NCBI GenBank assembly: GCA_934678915.1
Contig: CAKUSF010000060.1
Coordinates: forward strand, 1-12,045
DNA: 12,045 nt
DNA from: an uncultured Bacteroidales bacterium
GTDB taxonomy: Bacteria; Bacteroidota; Bacteroidia; Bacteroidales; UBA932
Reading direction: 5' to 3'
Part shown: positions 1 through 9,300 of the stretch, one piece after another
How positions within the stretch are numbered: position 1 is the first letter of the stretch
Layout of the letters: every line of letters starts with the position of its first letter
Notes under the pieces: model-generated
Told to the model about the DNA's origin: nothing
The model's input: only the letters and a program-made list of their open reading frames with translations
The model's database searches: none
Made by a program: the position numbers and the translations under genes

Positions 1-2988
1 GCGTTCAGGTACGCCATCAACCTTGCCGACAGCCTTGACATGGAGATGACCATCGCCAGTTCACCGGGCTGGAGCGAAACCGGAGGGCCTTGGGTCAAAG
101 ACGAGGATGCGATGAAGAAACTCGTCTGGAGACAGATTGAAGTCGAGGGCGGCAAGCCTCTCAGCATCAAACTTCCGGAAGGATTTGCGGTGACCGGCCC
201 GTTCCAGGACTTCTGCGAGTCGTTCGATGGCATCTCACAGGTGTTTCTGAAGAAAAAGTTCTACAAGGATATTGCGATAATCGGAGTGAAACTCTGCGAT
301 GCGGACATTAACCTCAAAAACCTTAAGCCTACCATCACGACGAGCGGCAGCGAGGTCAGCGGAGAGGAAATCCTTGACCACATAACGGGCGACAGTGTCG
401 GGGACTATCTTGACATAGCGGCAGACAAGGACGGCAAATGCTGGATCCAGTACGAGTTCTCCGAGCCGCAGACCATCAAGTCCATCGTGGTCTCGGAACT
501 CAGGAAAGACGCGGGACAATATTCACACACCAAAGAGCTGCTTTACAGCAATGATGGTGTCCACTTCAAAGCCATTCCGCTTTCCTATCAAGCCGCAGCG
601 CAAAGGACCTACGTCATCCCGGCCACCACAGCCAAGTACTTCAGGTTCAACCTCAGGGACAATGGAGGCAAGAAGAATTGTGCTTTCGGAATATCCCAGT
701 TCGTCCTCTCGACTGTCACCAGAATCCAACTGGCCGGTGACAAGGCCGGCAACAGTTTCTACCGCCTCCTCTGGATGGAGGACACGCCTCACAGTACAGA
801 AGCGGCCCAGCTGGATGATGTCGTGGACCTTACGCCTTACGTCAAGGACGGTGTCCTAGGCTGGACCGCACCGGAAGGTAACTGGCGGATCTTCCGCTTC
901 GGCTACAGTCTGACCGGCAAGACCAACCACCCGGCCTCACCGGAAGCCACGGGACTAGAGGTTGACAAACTCGACCCGAAAGCCATCACTGAATATTTCC
1001 ACAACTACCTCCAGACCTACGTTGATGCCTCCGATGGAAGACTCGGCAAAGGTGGCATTGAATATCTCCTCACTGACAGCTACGAGGCCGGGGCGCAGAC
1101 TTGGACCGGGAATATGTTCGCAGAGTTCAAGGCACGCAGGGGCTACGATCTTCTCCGCTGGATGCCGGCTCTGACTGGAATGGTACTTAACAGCACCGAA
1201 GAGACAGAAAGGTTCCTCTTCGACTGGAGAAGAGCAATCGGAGACATGATCACTGAGTATCACTACGACCTCCAGAACGAGATTCTCAAGCCTTACGGAA
1301 TGAAACGCTACACGGAAAGCCACGAGAACTACCGCGCAAACCTTTCCGATGGAATGGACTGCAAGCGTTCCGCTGAGGTTCCGATGTCAGCGTTCTGGAT
1401 GGACTACAAGAAGGGCAACATATTCAATCCACGCTTCGAGGCTGACGTGCGTGAATCCGCCTCTGTGGCACATATATACGGCCAGAACATCGCTGCAGCG
1501 GAGTCGTTCACTTCCGATGGCTACAGGGACGGGGCATGGGTCTTCTCCCCTGCTGTCCTGAAGCCGACAGCGGATGCCGCGATGGCCGCCGGACTCAACC
1601 GGTTCGTGATTCACACTTCTCCTCACCAGCCTGTTGACGACAAGGTTCCCGGACTTGGACTCGGAAAGTATGGCCAGTGGTTCGACCGTCATCAGACCTG
1701 GGCGGATCAGGCCCGCAGCTGGACCGACTACCTGTCACGAAGTTGTTATCTGCTCCAACAGGGACGTTTCGTTGCCGATGTCGCCTACTACTACGGTGAG
1801 GACAACAACGCCACAGGCATCATGCTCAAAAAGGTTCCCGCCCTTCCTTACGGCTACAACTACGACTATTTCAGTCCTTCAGTGATCCGTGATCTGGCCA
1901 AGGCCGACAACGGAGAACTGACCGTGCCGAGCGGGATGAGGTACAAAGTCCTGATGCTCGATGCTAACGTCAAGCACATGTCGATTGACATCCTGCGCAA
2001 GATCAAGGAGTTCGCTGACGCCGGAGTCACAATCTGCGGAGCCAAGCCTCAGAAACTCGCCAGCAACACCGGCACAGAGGAAGAGTTCAAGACTCTTGTG
2101 GACGACATCTGGAACACTGGGCGAAAGAACGTCACAGCTGGAGTGCCGGCCGAGAAGGTTCTTTCAAGAATGAATCTCAAACCAGACTTCAGCATAGTGA
2201 ACGGAAACAATAAGGACATCAAGTACGTGCACAGGACGCTCGGCAACGGTGAGATCTACTGGGTTACAAACCTTTCCAAGGACACCAGAGAAATCACGGC
2301 CTCATTCAGGACTACTGGCAAGAAACCTGTCATCTGGCACGCTGAGGACGCTTCCACAGAACCAGCCAGCTATGAGTTTGCGGACGGCAGGACAAACGTA
2401 AAGATGACCCTGACACAGCATCAGTCTGTCTTCGTGATGCTCACCGAAGACACGGACATCGCTAAGGTTGATCTGCCGCAGACCGCCACCGAGACATTGC
2501 TCGAAATCAGCACACCTTGGTCAGTCAGATTCCAGCAGGAGCGCGGAGCACCGGAGTGCACCACATTTGACAAACTTACCTCATTGACAGAGAGTCCTGA
2601 GTCAGGAATAAAGTATTTTTCCGGAGCGGTGACATATTCGAACACCTTCAAGCTAAAAAAGAAGGAAATCCGGAGCAAGGATTCCGTCATTCTGGATTTA
2701 GGGGAAGTGAAAGATCTGGCGGAAGTGACCGTGAACGGCAAGAATCTGGGAGTGTTCTGGAACGCTCCGTTCAAGGTTGACATCACCAAGGCTCTGAGGA
2801 ACGGAACCAACACCATCGAGGTAAAGGTCATCAACATGTGGCACAACCGCCTCGTCGGAGATGTCCAGCCGGGGGTAACTGAAAAGATAACTTACACCCA
2901 AATGGAGTTCTTCAAGCCTGATGAGCCGCTGCTTCCAGCCGGTCTGTTAGGACCTGTCAAGATCATAGGGCTTACATTAGACAAGTAA
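1..2988 (+). CDS. GH106 alpha-L-rhamnosidase, 5' end cut by window edge
   Basis: This enzyme is predicted to release terminal alpha-L-rhamnose from plant glycans such as rhamnogalacturonan, acting in the periplasm or at the surface. The frame is open from base 1, so the ATG at base 40 is internal. The codons before it (AFRYAINLADSLD) already read as GH106 N-terminal barrel sequence; about 100 residues plus the signal peptide are probably missing. Counting from base 1, codons 27-33 (SETGGPW) are a family-typical block. An F5/8-type beta-sandwich insert spans about codons 145-220, and the catalytic barrel has DSYEAG (Glu 362), TESHENY (about 437-444) and AAAESF (Glu 501), which are candidate active-site acids. 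A C-terminal galactose-binding-like domain (about 899-955, with VNGKNLGVFW and MWHNRLVGD) is typical of the family. The gene stops 4 bases before the phosphoesterase gene, so the two are probably co-transcribed. The family call is firm; the exact linkage cut is inferred. Confidence 0.93.
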   Translation, partial: AFRYAINLADSLDMEMTIASSPGWSETGGPWVKDEDAMKKLVWRQIEVEGGKPLSIKLPEGFAVTGPFQDFCESFDGISQVFLKKKFYKDIAIIGVKLCDADINLKNLKPTITTSGSEVSGEEILDHITGDSVGDYLDIAADKDGKCWIQYEFSEPQTIKSIVVSELRKDAGQYSHTKELLYSNDGVHFKAIPLSYQAAAQRTYVIPATTAKYFRFNLRDNGGKKNCAFGISQFVLSTVTRIQLAGDKAGNSFYRLLWMEDTPHSTEAAQLDDVVDLTPYVKDGVLGWTAPEGNWRIFRFGYSLTGKTNHPASPEATGLEVDKLDPKAITEYFHNYLQTYVDASDGRLGKGGIEYLLTDSYEAGAQTWTGNMFAEFKARRGYDLLRWMPALTGMVLNSTEETERFLFDWRRAIGDMITEYHYDLQNEILKPYGMKRYTESHENYRANLSDGMDCKRSAEVPMSAFWMDYKKGNIFNPRFEADVRESASVAHIYGQNIAAAESFTSDGYRDGAWVFSPAVLKPTADAAMAAGLNRFVIHTSPHQPVDDKVPGLGLGKYGQWFDRHQTWADQARSWTDYLSRSCYLLQQGRFVADVAYYYGEDNNATGIMLKKVPALPYGYNYDYFSPSVIRDLAKADNGELTVPSGMRYKVLMLDANVKHMSIDILRKIKEFADAGVTICGAKPQKLASNTGTEEEFKTLVDDIWNTGRKNVTAGVPAEKVLSRMNLKPDFSIVNGNNKDIKYVHRTLGNGEIYWVTNLSKDTREITASFRTTGKKPVIWHAEDASTEPASYEFADGRTNVKMTLTQHQSVFVMLTEDTDIAKVDLPQTATETLLEISTPWSVRFQQERGAPECTTFDKLTSLTESPESGIKYFSGAVTYSNTFKLKKKEIRSKDSVILDLGEVKDLAEVTVNGKNLGVFWNAPFKVDITKALRNGTNTIEVKVINMWHNRLVGDVQPGVTEKITYTQMEFFKPDEPLLPAGLLGPVKIIGLTLDK

Positions 2989-2992
2989 AACC

Positions 2993-4006
2993 ATGAGTTT
3001 CAAGAAGATTCTTTCAGTTATCATACTGGTGTCCGTCTGCCTTTCGGCGACAGCGCGGAAACCGGTCAAACCTGTGCTCAGGTTCAGAGGCGACGGTGAA
3101 TTCAAGATTCTCCAGTTCACGGACACTCATCTGATCCCGTCAAACGCCACGACCCCGCTGGTCTGGGAGAACATCAGAAACGCTGTGACAGGCGAAAAAC
3201 CGGATCTTATCATGCTGACAGGAGATCAGATCTACGCCAAGCCAGCGCTTGACAACTATAAGACTCTTCTTGACACTCTTGACAAATTCGGAGTTCCGTA
3301 CGGAATCGTGTTCGGCAACCACGACAAGGAATTCGACCAGACAAACGCTTCCCTATTAAAAGAGGCAATGTCGCATCGGCTTTGCCTGACCTATGACACG
3401 CCTGGGCTACACGGAAAAGGCAACTGTTTCTTGGAAATAAAGTCTCATTCCGCTGACTCCACCGCATCAGTGATCTGGTGCTTCGATTCCGGAAGCGAGT
3501 CTCCCCTTTCAAAGAAAGCCATTAAGAATTACGACTATGACTACGTTCATTCCGACCAAATTGAATGGTACGGAAAGGCAAGCGCAGGAATCACAGACGC
3601 CAACGGTGGCAAGCCGCTTCCTTCAGTTGCTTTCATGCATATTCCTTTACCTGAATATTCCTACGCCTTCAAGGAAGATCCTAATTTCAAGGCCTACGGA
3701 ACCCATCGAGAGACAATTTGCTCATCTCATTTCAACTCAGGGCTTTTCTGCAAAATGCTTGAATGCGGTGACGTGATGGCTGTCTTCTGCGGGCACGACC
3801 ACGACAATGACTTCTCTGTGGGCTACTACGGCATCATGCTGGCCTACGGGCGGTACAGTGGAGCCGCAACGGTTTACAACAACATCGGAATGAACGGCAG
3901 CAGGGTAATCGTGCTCCACGAAGGAGAGCGCAAGTTGGATTCTTATATTCGCCTCCGTGACGGCTCGACCAAGGATCTGACTCATTACCCTGAATATTAC
4001 AAGTAA
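2993..4006 (+). CDS. Secreted calcineurin-like metallophosphoesterase (Dcr2-like)
   Basis: This is a 337-residue exported phosphoesterase predicted to use a two-metal centre to cleave a phosphomonoester or phosphodiester; the substrate is unknown. Residues 1-21 form a signal peptide (Lys-rich start, hydrophobic core, SATA end). All metallophosphoesterase blocks are present in order: DTH (Asp44, His46), GD (Asp78), GNHD (108-111), a His in MHIP (216) and GHDH (267-270). The spacing and the phrases FKILQFTDTHL and GVPYGIVFGNHD resemble the Dcr2/purple-acid-phosphatase-like branch common in Bacteroidetes. The ATG lies 4 bases after the rhamnosidase stop, which supports one transcript and a role in removing phosphate groups during glycan or nutrient use. 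No Shine-Dalgarno sequence is visible, which is normal in this phylum. The family is sure; the substrate and link to glycan breakdown are inferred. Confidence 0.9.
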   Translation: MSFKKILSVIILVSVCLSATARKPVKPVLRFRGDGEFKILQFTDTHLIPSNATTPLVWENIRNAVTGEKPDLIMLTGDQIYAKPALDNYKTLLDTLDKFGVPYGIVFGNHDKEFDQTNASLLKEAMSHRLCLTYDTPGLHGKGNCFLEIKSHSADSTASVIWCFDSGSESPLSKKAIKNYDYDYVHSDQIEWYGKASAGITDANGGKPLPSVAFMHIPLPEYSYAFKEDPNFKAYGTHRETICSSHFNSGLFCKMLECGDVMAVFCGHDHDNDFSVGYYGIMLAYGRYSGAATVYNNIGMNGSRVIVLHEGERKLDSYIRLRDGSTKDLTHYPEYYK

Positions 4007-4035
4007 CCAAAGAAAACCATTAAAAACCAAATATT

Positions 4036-4662
4036 ATGAAAACTGTTTTGAAAGCGCTTTGCGTGGCGGGAACGATGCTTCTCGGCATGTCTTTGCCGAC
4101 GCAGGCGCAGACTTCCTACAGGGATGTCAAAGGGTACAAGTTCGAAACCAACTTGATGATCGGTGTGATGCAGATGGCTTACGACAGCGATGAATTTCCT
4201 ACTCGCTATTGGTATAGTGGGAGAGAACTCAGCGATTTCTACGAGACCTACACTGGAGATCCTGGTTATTCGGCCTTCTACACAGCTGATTTCAATGTCT
4301 ATCTCACCAAGTGGTTGAAGGTCGGTGCTAGTGCAGGCTACGCCAAGGCTTGGGCGAATGTGTTCGACCCTCGTAGCAACAAGAAAGTAGGAGAAAAGAC
4401 ATTGAATGACATGTCGCTTCTCGGACAGGCCAAGTTCACGTTCATCAACAGGCAGCTTTTCAGAATGTACGCTGGTGTCGGTGCCGGTGCTGCCGTTTGG
4501 GCAGGAAAAGACTGCGGGGAAACATATTCCAAACTTGTCCCAGCTGTCGAGTTCATTCCTCTTGGATTCCAATGGATGAACCATAAGATTTACACAACGC
4601 TTGAAATTGTAGTTGGCACAAGAATGGGCGGAGTCAGAGGAGGATTAGGTTACAGATTCTAA
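4036..4662 (+). CDS. Small outer-membrane beta-barrel protein
   Basis: This is a 208-residue predicted outer-membrane protein of unknown role. It has a clear signal peptide (MKTVLKALCVAG, hydrophobic core, cleavage likely after TQA at residue 24). The mature part alternates polar and aromatic/hydrophobic residues in strand-like stretches (for example about 77-95, LLGQAKFTFINRQLF and MYAGVGAGAAVW) and ends GGLGYRF. A C-terminal Phe in an amphipathic last strand is the usual signal for barrel assembly by the BAM complex. Its length fits an 8-stranded barrel. It follows the phosphoesterase by 29 A-rich bases and is followed by a lipoprotein gene after 11 bases, so the last two genes may form a surface pair. 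I do not recognise a specific family. A periplasmic non-barrel protein is possible but less likely. Confidence 0.75.
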   Translation: MKTVLKALCVAGTMLLGMSLPTQAQTSYRDVKGYKFETNLMIGVMQMAYDSDEFPTRYWYSGRELSDFYETYTGDPGYSAFYTADFNVYLTKWLKVGASAGYAKAWANVFDPRSNKKVGEKTLNDMSLLGQAKFTFINRQLFRMYAGVGAGAAVWAGKDCGETYSKLVPAVEFIPLGFQWMNHKIYTTLEIVVGTRMGGVRGGLGYRF

Positions 4663-4673
4663 ACTTGAATGTC

Positions 4674-5309
4674 ATGAAAAAGATTTTAACATTCGCGACA
4701 TTGATCGCGTCAACAATCATCGCAGTCTCATCATGCAGCAAAGCTGAGAGAAAATTTTCTGGAAGCGATGGAGAAGTGACCTATTCCATCGGTCCATACA
4801 TGATGTGCATCGCAGACAACTTAATTGTCGATAACCTTAAAATTCTGGAATATAAAATCTTAGGCGTTAAGCCTGAAATCCAAAGCAGAACCTCGGAAGT
4901 CGAACCTCTTGACCCATCCTACAGGATGCCTGGTGTCAAGATCGAGAAAGCAGCCGAGGACAGCACATGGGTAATCTCCAACAAGGACCTGGACTATTGG
5001 TTCCTCGGAGACGACTCTTACCCTACCGATTACACAATCACGGCCAGAATGCTCCCCGGTGACTACGCTCATTTCCACAGCTGGAAGGTCACCGTCAATG
5101 GAGAAAGACGTGAGCAAAAAGGCTACTCATGCAAATTCACTACATCGGAAACGCCTCTCACCTACACGATCGGAGATTCCGAATATTCATGGGGCAGCTG
5201 CAAAGGCCAACTGAATATGATAGTCTATCGTGACGGCAAAGCCATCGACTCAATCGCAATGATTCTCCGCGGCTCCCGTGATGACTACAGCCTCGTCAGG
5301 ACCTATTAA
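4674..5309 (+). CDS. Small lipoprotein of unknown function
   Basis: This is a 211-residue predicted lipoprotein. The start chosen is the ATG at 4674 (MKKILTFATL), because the next upstream in-frame candidate is a TTG at 4665 that gives an atypical N-terminus. A lipobox AVSSC places the lipidated Cys at residue 21, followed by SKAER, so the protein should be anchored in the inner or outer membrane. The rest has many Tyr, Trp and Ser residues and strand-like segments (YSIGPYMMCIADNL, WKVTVNG, FTTSETPLTYTIGD), which suggests a beta-sandwich fold. I see no catalytic motif. It is the last gene of the plus-strand run, with a strong terminator 60 bases after the stop. Its partner is probably the barrel protein directly upstream. 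No family is recognised. Confidence 0.75.
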   Translation: MKKILTFATLIASTIIAVSSCSKAERKFSGSDGEVTYSIGPYMMCIADNLIVDNLKILEYKILGVKPEIQSRTSEVEPLDPSYRMPGVKIEKAAEDSTWVISNKDLDYWFLGDDSYPTDYTITARMLPGDYAHFHSWKVTVNGERREQKGYSCKFTTSETPLTYTIGDSEYSWGSCKGQLNMIVYRDGKAIDSIAMILRGSRDDYSLVRTY

Positions 5310-5368
5310 TGGCTCTTGGAAGGCATTGAGTTCATTTACTCAGATAGATCATACGAATAAACGAAATT

Positions 5369-5399
5369 GGAGCGTTCTTCGCAACGCTCCTTGTTTTTT
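5369..5399 (+). terminator. Rho-independent terminator, probably bidirectional
   Basis: There is a perfect 8-base-pair stem (GGAGCGTT at 5369-5376 with AACGCTCC at 5383-5390) and a 6-base loop CTTCGC, followed by TTGTTTTTT on the plus strand. It closes the plus-strand run that ends at 5309. Read on the minus strand, the same hairpin is followed by a T-rich stretch (AATTTCGTTTATT), so it may also stop transcripts coming from hepT on the opposite strand. This fits its position between two convergent units. Confidence 0.85.
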
Positions 5400-5470
5400 G
5401 CTCGTCATTTGAGGCAAGCGCACAGGGGACGGTTCCGAAAGACGCACGGTTGATCTGATAGCACTATCGA

Positions 5471-5812
5471 CTATTCGGACAAGTATGAGATTATCTGATT
5501 TTCAAGTTCCGGCAAGTCGTGGGTGATCACATCCCAGATGACGGTGTTATCGACTTGGAAATATTCATGGACTATGTAATTTCTCATGCCTGTCACCATC
5601 TTCCATGGTGTCTGGGGGTGATTGTCTTTGAATTCCAATGTCAAAAGATTGGATGCTTCACCTATGATTTCAATGTTTTTGATGATTGCATAGTACATCA
5701 TGTCATCATCGACAAAATCGGCAAATGACTTACCGTCAGAATAACGCTTGATCCTCTCAATAGAATCAAGGATATGTTGAAGGCGAATTCGGTCTTTAGC
5801 TGGTTCTCTCAT
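5471..5812 (-). CDS. hepT: HepT-like HEPN toxin (type VII toxin-antitoxin, DUF86)
   Basis: This is the 113-residue toxin of a HepT/MntA pair; HEPN toxins of this group are RNases. The family signature RX4HXY is intact as RNYIVHEY (Arg77, His82, Tyr84). The Tyr in this motif is the residue that the partner antitoxin modifies with AMP in studied systems. The protein is helical throughout, with the typical start (REPAKDRIRLQHILDSIERI) and a mid-part NIEIIGEASNLL. Length matches the family. It lies downstream of mntA and its ATG overlaps the mntA end by 17 bases, so the two are translated together. Because the active-site residues are all there, the toxin is probably functional. No terminator of its own is visible; the hairpin at 5369-5390 may serve it. 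Confidence 0.92.
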   Translation of the reverse strand: MREPAKDRIRLQHILDSIERIKRYSDGKSFADFVDDDMMYYAIIKNIEIIGEASNLLTLEFKDNHPQTPWKMVTGMRNYIVHEYFQVDNTVIWDVITHDLPELENQIISYLSE

Positions 5813-6092
5813 AGATCAGGATTTTGTCGTGATTCGCGGTTTCCTGGGCGAAGGAGAGCAGGGTGCCGTCGGACACCAGATCGACTTTCCGTCCAAGTAG
5901 GGCCTCAAGGTCACTCCACATTCCGAAATATTTCAGACCTATTGGTTGGCTTTTATCCAGAAGAACGATGATGTCCACATCACTGTCGGGGGTTTCTTCC
6001 CCTCTGGAGAATGAACCGAACAGCCAAGCTTTCAACACTGGTTGAGTGTTGAAATACTGATTCAGTGCATTTATCATAGTCTGTCTGTCCAT
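5796..6092 (-). CDS. mntA: MntA-like nucleotidyltransferase antitoxin
   Basis: This is a 98-residue minimal nucleotidyltransferase that acts as antitoxin to HepT; in characterised pairs it transfers AMP from ATP to a Tyr of the toxin. The motif GSX10DXD is intact: Gly26-Ser27 in LFGSFSRG, then Asp38 and Asp40 in SDVDII, with a third acidic residue Asp71 in RKVDLVS. Length is normal for the family. It is the first gene of the pair, read from 6092 downwards, with a 17-base overlap into hepT. A Bacteroidetes-type promoter lies 19-50 bases upstream. The order (antitoxin first) and overlap match the usual layout, and the motifs make an active antitoxin likely. Confidence 0.92.
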   Translation of the reverse strand: MDRQTMINALNQYFNTQPVLKAWLFGSFSRGEETPDSDVDIIVLLDKSQPIGLKYFGMWSDLEALLGRKVDLVSDGTLLSFAQETANHDKILIYERTS

Positions 6093-6110
6093 TCACATCA
6101 TCATTTGCTT

Positions 6111-6142
6111 CAAAGGTAATGTATTTTGAAGATAATTCCAAA
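6111..6142 (-). promoter_or_regulatory. Bacteroidetes-type promoter for mntA-hepT
   Basis: On the minus strand, TTTG (6142-6139) is followed after 20 bases by TACCTTTG (6118-6111). This fits the known Bacteroidetes primary sigma factor pattern TTTG-N19..21-TAnnTTTG. The -7 box ends 18 bases before the mntA ATG, which leaves a very short 5' leader and no room for an upstream regulator gene. The match and spacing are seen in the sequence; activity is inferred. Confidence 0.65.
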
Positions 6143-6250
6143 TGGAGCTCAAACCACAATTCAAAGACGTTAGGTACGCGTCCGGACTGAGCTGGCGGCC
6201 CAACTGACACACCATCCGCCCCATCACTCTACAGCTTCAGTTGAACAACA

Positions 6251-6281
6251 AAAGGCTGACTCTTTTGGGGAGCCAGCCTTT
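6251..6281 (-). terminator. Terminator after the beta-helix lipoprotein gene
   Basis: On the minus strand a 12-base-pair stem forms between AAAGGCTGGCTC (6281-6270) and GAGTCAGCCTTT (6262-6251), with one G-T wobble pair and a 7-base loop. It is followed by TGTTGTTC, so the U tract is short and interrupted. It begins 25 bases after the stop codon of the 1017-residue lipoprotein and separates that unit from the mntA promoter. On the plus strand the wobble pair becomes an A/C mismatch, which argues for minus-strand use. Confidence 0.75.
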
Positions 6282-6306
6282 ACGAATTTATCAAGGTTTA
6301 AGACAC

Positions 6307-9300
6307 CTATTCCGCCTTGGTAACCACCCATGCATCTTTACCATTGTACGTAGTCTTGGTGGATACGTAGCCCTCTGCGACATAGTTGGTTCGAGCACCG
6401 TCTGCTGTGTTATCGGCAGGATTGAAACCCACGAAGGTACCACCTTTGATTTGAATAGATGCCTTACCCACATTTTTATCATCCATATTAATCAAGAAAG
6501 TAGCATCATCTGTTGCGGATTCAAACACTCCACCATTAATGATAAGTTCAGCGTTGTTATTTTGTGAATTAGACCAAACATAAATAGCAGGACCTGCATT
6601 TCCAGTTTTCCTATCTATACCACCTATAAAATGCCCTCCATTAATAGTCAGTTTACCATCATACAAGAATACAGCAGGACTAATTCCTTCCTTATAATCA
6701 TCACTTCCATTCCATACACCAGCAACACCGCCTTTTATTGTAAGATTACCATCAATCACAAGTTCCTTATTTCGAGAATCAAACTGAACAGCATTTGTGA
6801 CCTCATTCTTTTTATCAGGGGCAACTATAGTACCTTCACCACATATCACACCACCCATATTCAAATAAGACAACGTCGTGTAGTATGGACCGGTAAACTC
6901 GGAAGACAATACAACATCCTTCGCAACATATAGCGATGTTCCGTCTTGCATTGCCAAATTCTTCTCTGTCAACACAATGGATTCATTAACCAGAATCGCA
7001 CTACCAGCAGTGTTTGCGCTCTTCAAACTTGCCTCGTCCGTAACCTTGGTTGCCTCAACAACCTTATACCAATCACCATCCTTGACCACACCATAGCCGT
7101 CAGCGACGAAATTGGCGACAGGATTCTCGGAATGAGATGCGGCAGGGTTGTACTTGTAGAACTCACCTCCGGTGACAGAAATAACCGCCTCCTGATTAAT
7201 ATCATACTTGTTAAGTGTATATGTCTCGCTTCCGTACCATTTACCACCGTTAATATAGATTTCCGAATTCCAATAACGTGCGTAAGCACATACATTGGCA
7301 CTATAATATGTGGCATCGCCTTCTATAGTCAGAGACGCACCCGATCCTACATAAAACAGAGGATTTACATTCTTCTGTGCGGAATCTCCAAATGAACCTG
7401 AACCTTTAATTGTCAATGATCCTCCATCTATGTTGACTCCTGTACAGTCTTCTTTATATCCTGGGATATTCACATTCTTACCATTCAAATTGATGGTGAC
7501 CTTATTATCTGAATATATCGTCAGTTGCGAAACTTCCATGTCTTTAAGAATGGTTATCTCCTTAGTGGCATCGTATGAAGCTTCAATCGCAGCCTGTAAC
7601 GAAGAGTACTTTACTCCGTCATACTCCAAAACCGCCTCGGCGACTTCAGTGTACCACACCTTCTTGGTCTCGTCATATACCTTACCTATGCCATAGCCTT
7701 CGGCCAGATAATCTTTACAAGCTTTGTCCGAGAATTTTCCTCCGGAGATTTCAACGGTGGCGTTCTCGTAGTCAGGGTACTGGGAGTCCTTGTCAACATA
7801 GACTGTCTGGCAAGGGACAACAACATGGCTATCACCTACGCATCCGGTCTTCTTGTCAGGATCGGTTGTAGTGAACGTGCCGCCCTTGATGGTCACCTTT
7901 CCTCCACGGCAAAGGACACCAACACCTCTCTCGATGTCGAATGTGCCGTCATTGACAATGATGTTGTCCTTCCATGCGGCGTAAATTCCACAGGCGATGG
8001 CGTTCCTATCATTATATGCCTCGTCTGACATCTGCCCTTTGAAGGTACCACCTTTGATGATGATGGTGTTGGCCTCTCCATCACGTGAATTTCCATTCGT
8101 CAGGATCACCGCGTTGTTAGAGGACTCGAATATACCTCCGTTGATCGTTATTGTGGATCCTGTCAATGTGCTTGTGGCAATGGCTCCCTCGACACCTGTT
8201 ACATTACAGTTATCAAACGTGATGTTCTCACCCTTAAGTCCTTGATTGAAAAAGAGACCACCATATTTCGTCGAAACGATATTGCCATTCATGAAATTCA
8301 CGGTAAGACCATCCTTGGTGATATAGAAAACATCATCGTCAGCTGTGACTGTGTTGCCACCAAGATCAAAAGTAACGCTCTTGTCAATGGAAACTTTTTC
8401 TGTTGTGACATCTGAGACAACATTGATAGTCGATCCTTCCGTAGCCGCAGCGACCGCATCCTTCAAAGAAGAATACTCCTTTCCGTCAACAGTCGCTACA
8501 GCTGTTCCCTGAGTCAAGATGACTCCGAATTTGTTCTTCTCGATCTTGGCGTTTTCTTTTTCGAAAGTGCCCAGCTCAATAGACATTCCGTCCCTTGTCG
8601 TTGCTGTTATTGTAAGGCTCTGTCCTGAAAGGTCAAGAGGAACTACCGTAAAGAATCCACGGAATGTGTCTCCTGTCGCGAACTCAAGGCCTGTTCCTCC
8701 TTCCTCACCAAGCGCAAGGGTAATCTCGTTGTCACGTGTTTTCGCTGAAATTGTTGATGAAGTCACGTCGAGTATTCCCTCAGTGACGAAGATATCGTCA
8801 GTAGCAGAGATAGTTACCGACACAATGTTCTCAGCCTCAGCGAAGGTATGTTCGAGGATTATCCAGCCAATCTGATTGGTCAGGTTGAAACTCAAGAAGT
8901 TCGCATTTACATCTTTAGTAGCCTTAGCACATGCATAGTCGAACTCCTTTAGGTGAGCAGAGTTGTTATTTGTTGTCTGCCTTTGCCCAAGAAGTGTAAC
9001 TGGAACTTCCTTTTCCGAGCTCGGTAGCGACTTCGCTGGAATATAGGCATAATAGTCCACATCATCCATTAACTGAAATCCCTTGCTTTCTAGTTTGGAC
9101 GAGGCTTCACCCGCATTCACAGTCCTAAACATGGCAACATCACCGTCTCCGATTGCCATAAGGTTTTCTCCCTCCCCCCATGTGAAAACGAGTTTGTCAT
9201 TTTCATAAGTAAAACTCTTTGTGACAACAGAAACAGGCTGTTCAAGTGTCGCGAAAACGCCATCACTGCTTTCCACATCCGGTGTAATCACCTCAGATGT

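Noticed and set aside
3997..4584. 195-codon minus-strand frame
   Set aside because: It is opposite the barrel protein gene, which has a signal peptide and a C-terminal Phe; the antisense frame has neither a recognisable domain nor a plausible context.
4665..4673. TTG start for the small lipoprotein, giving MNVMKK
   Set aside because: The ATG at 4674 gives a standard lipoprotein signal (MKKILTF ... SSC); the TTG adds three residues without support.
6946..7395. 149-codon plus-strand frame (and others at 6241-6933)
   Set aside because: They are antisense to the beta-helix lipoprotein, whose frame has clear repeats and a lipobox; the antisense products look like random translation.
6310..8502. 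Beta-helix modules as a CRISPR or DNA tandem repeat
   Set aside because: The repetition is at protein level with diverged DNA; there are no equal-length repeats with unique spacers.
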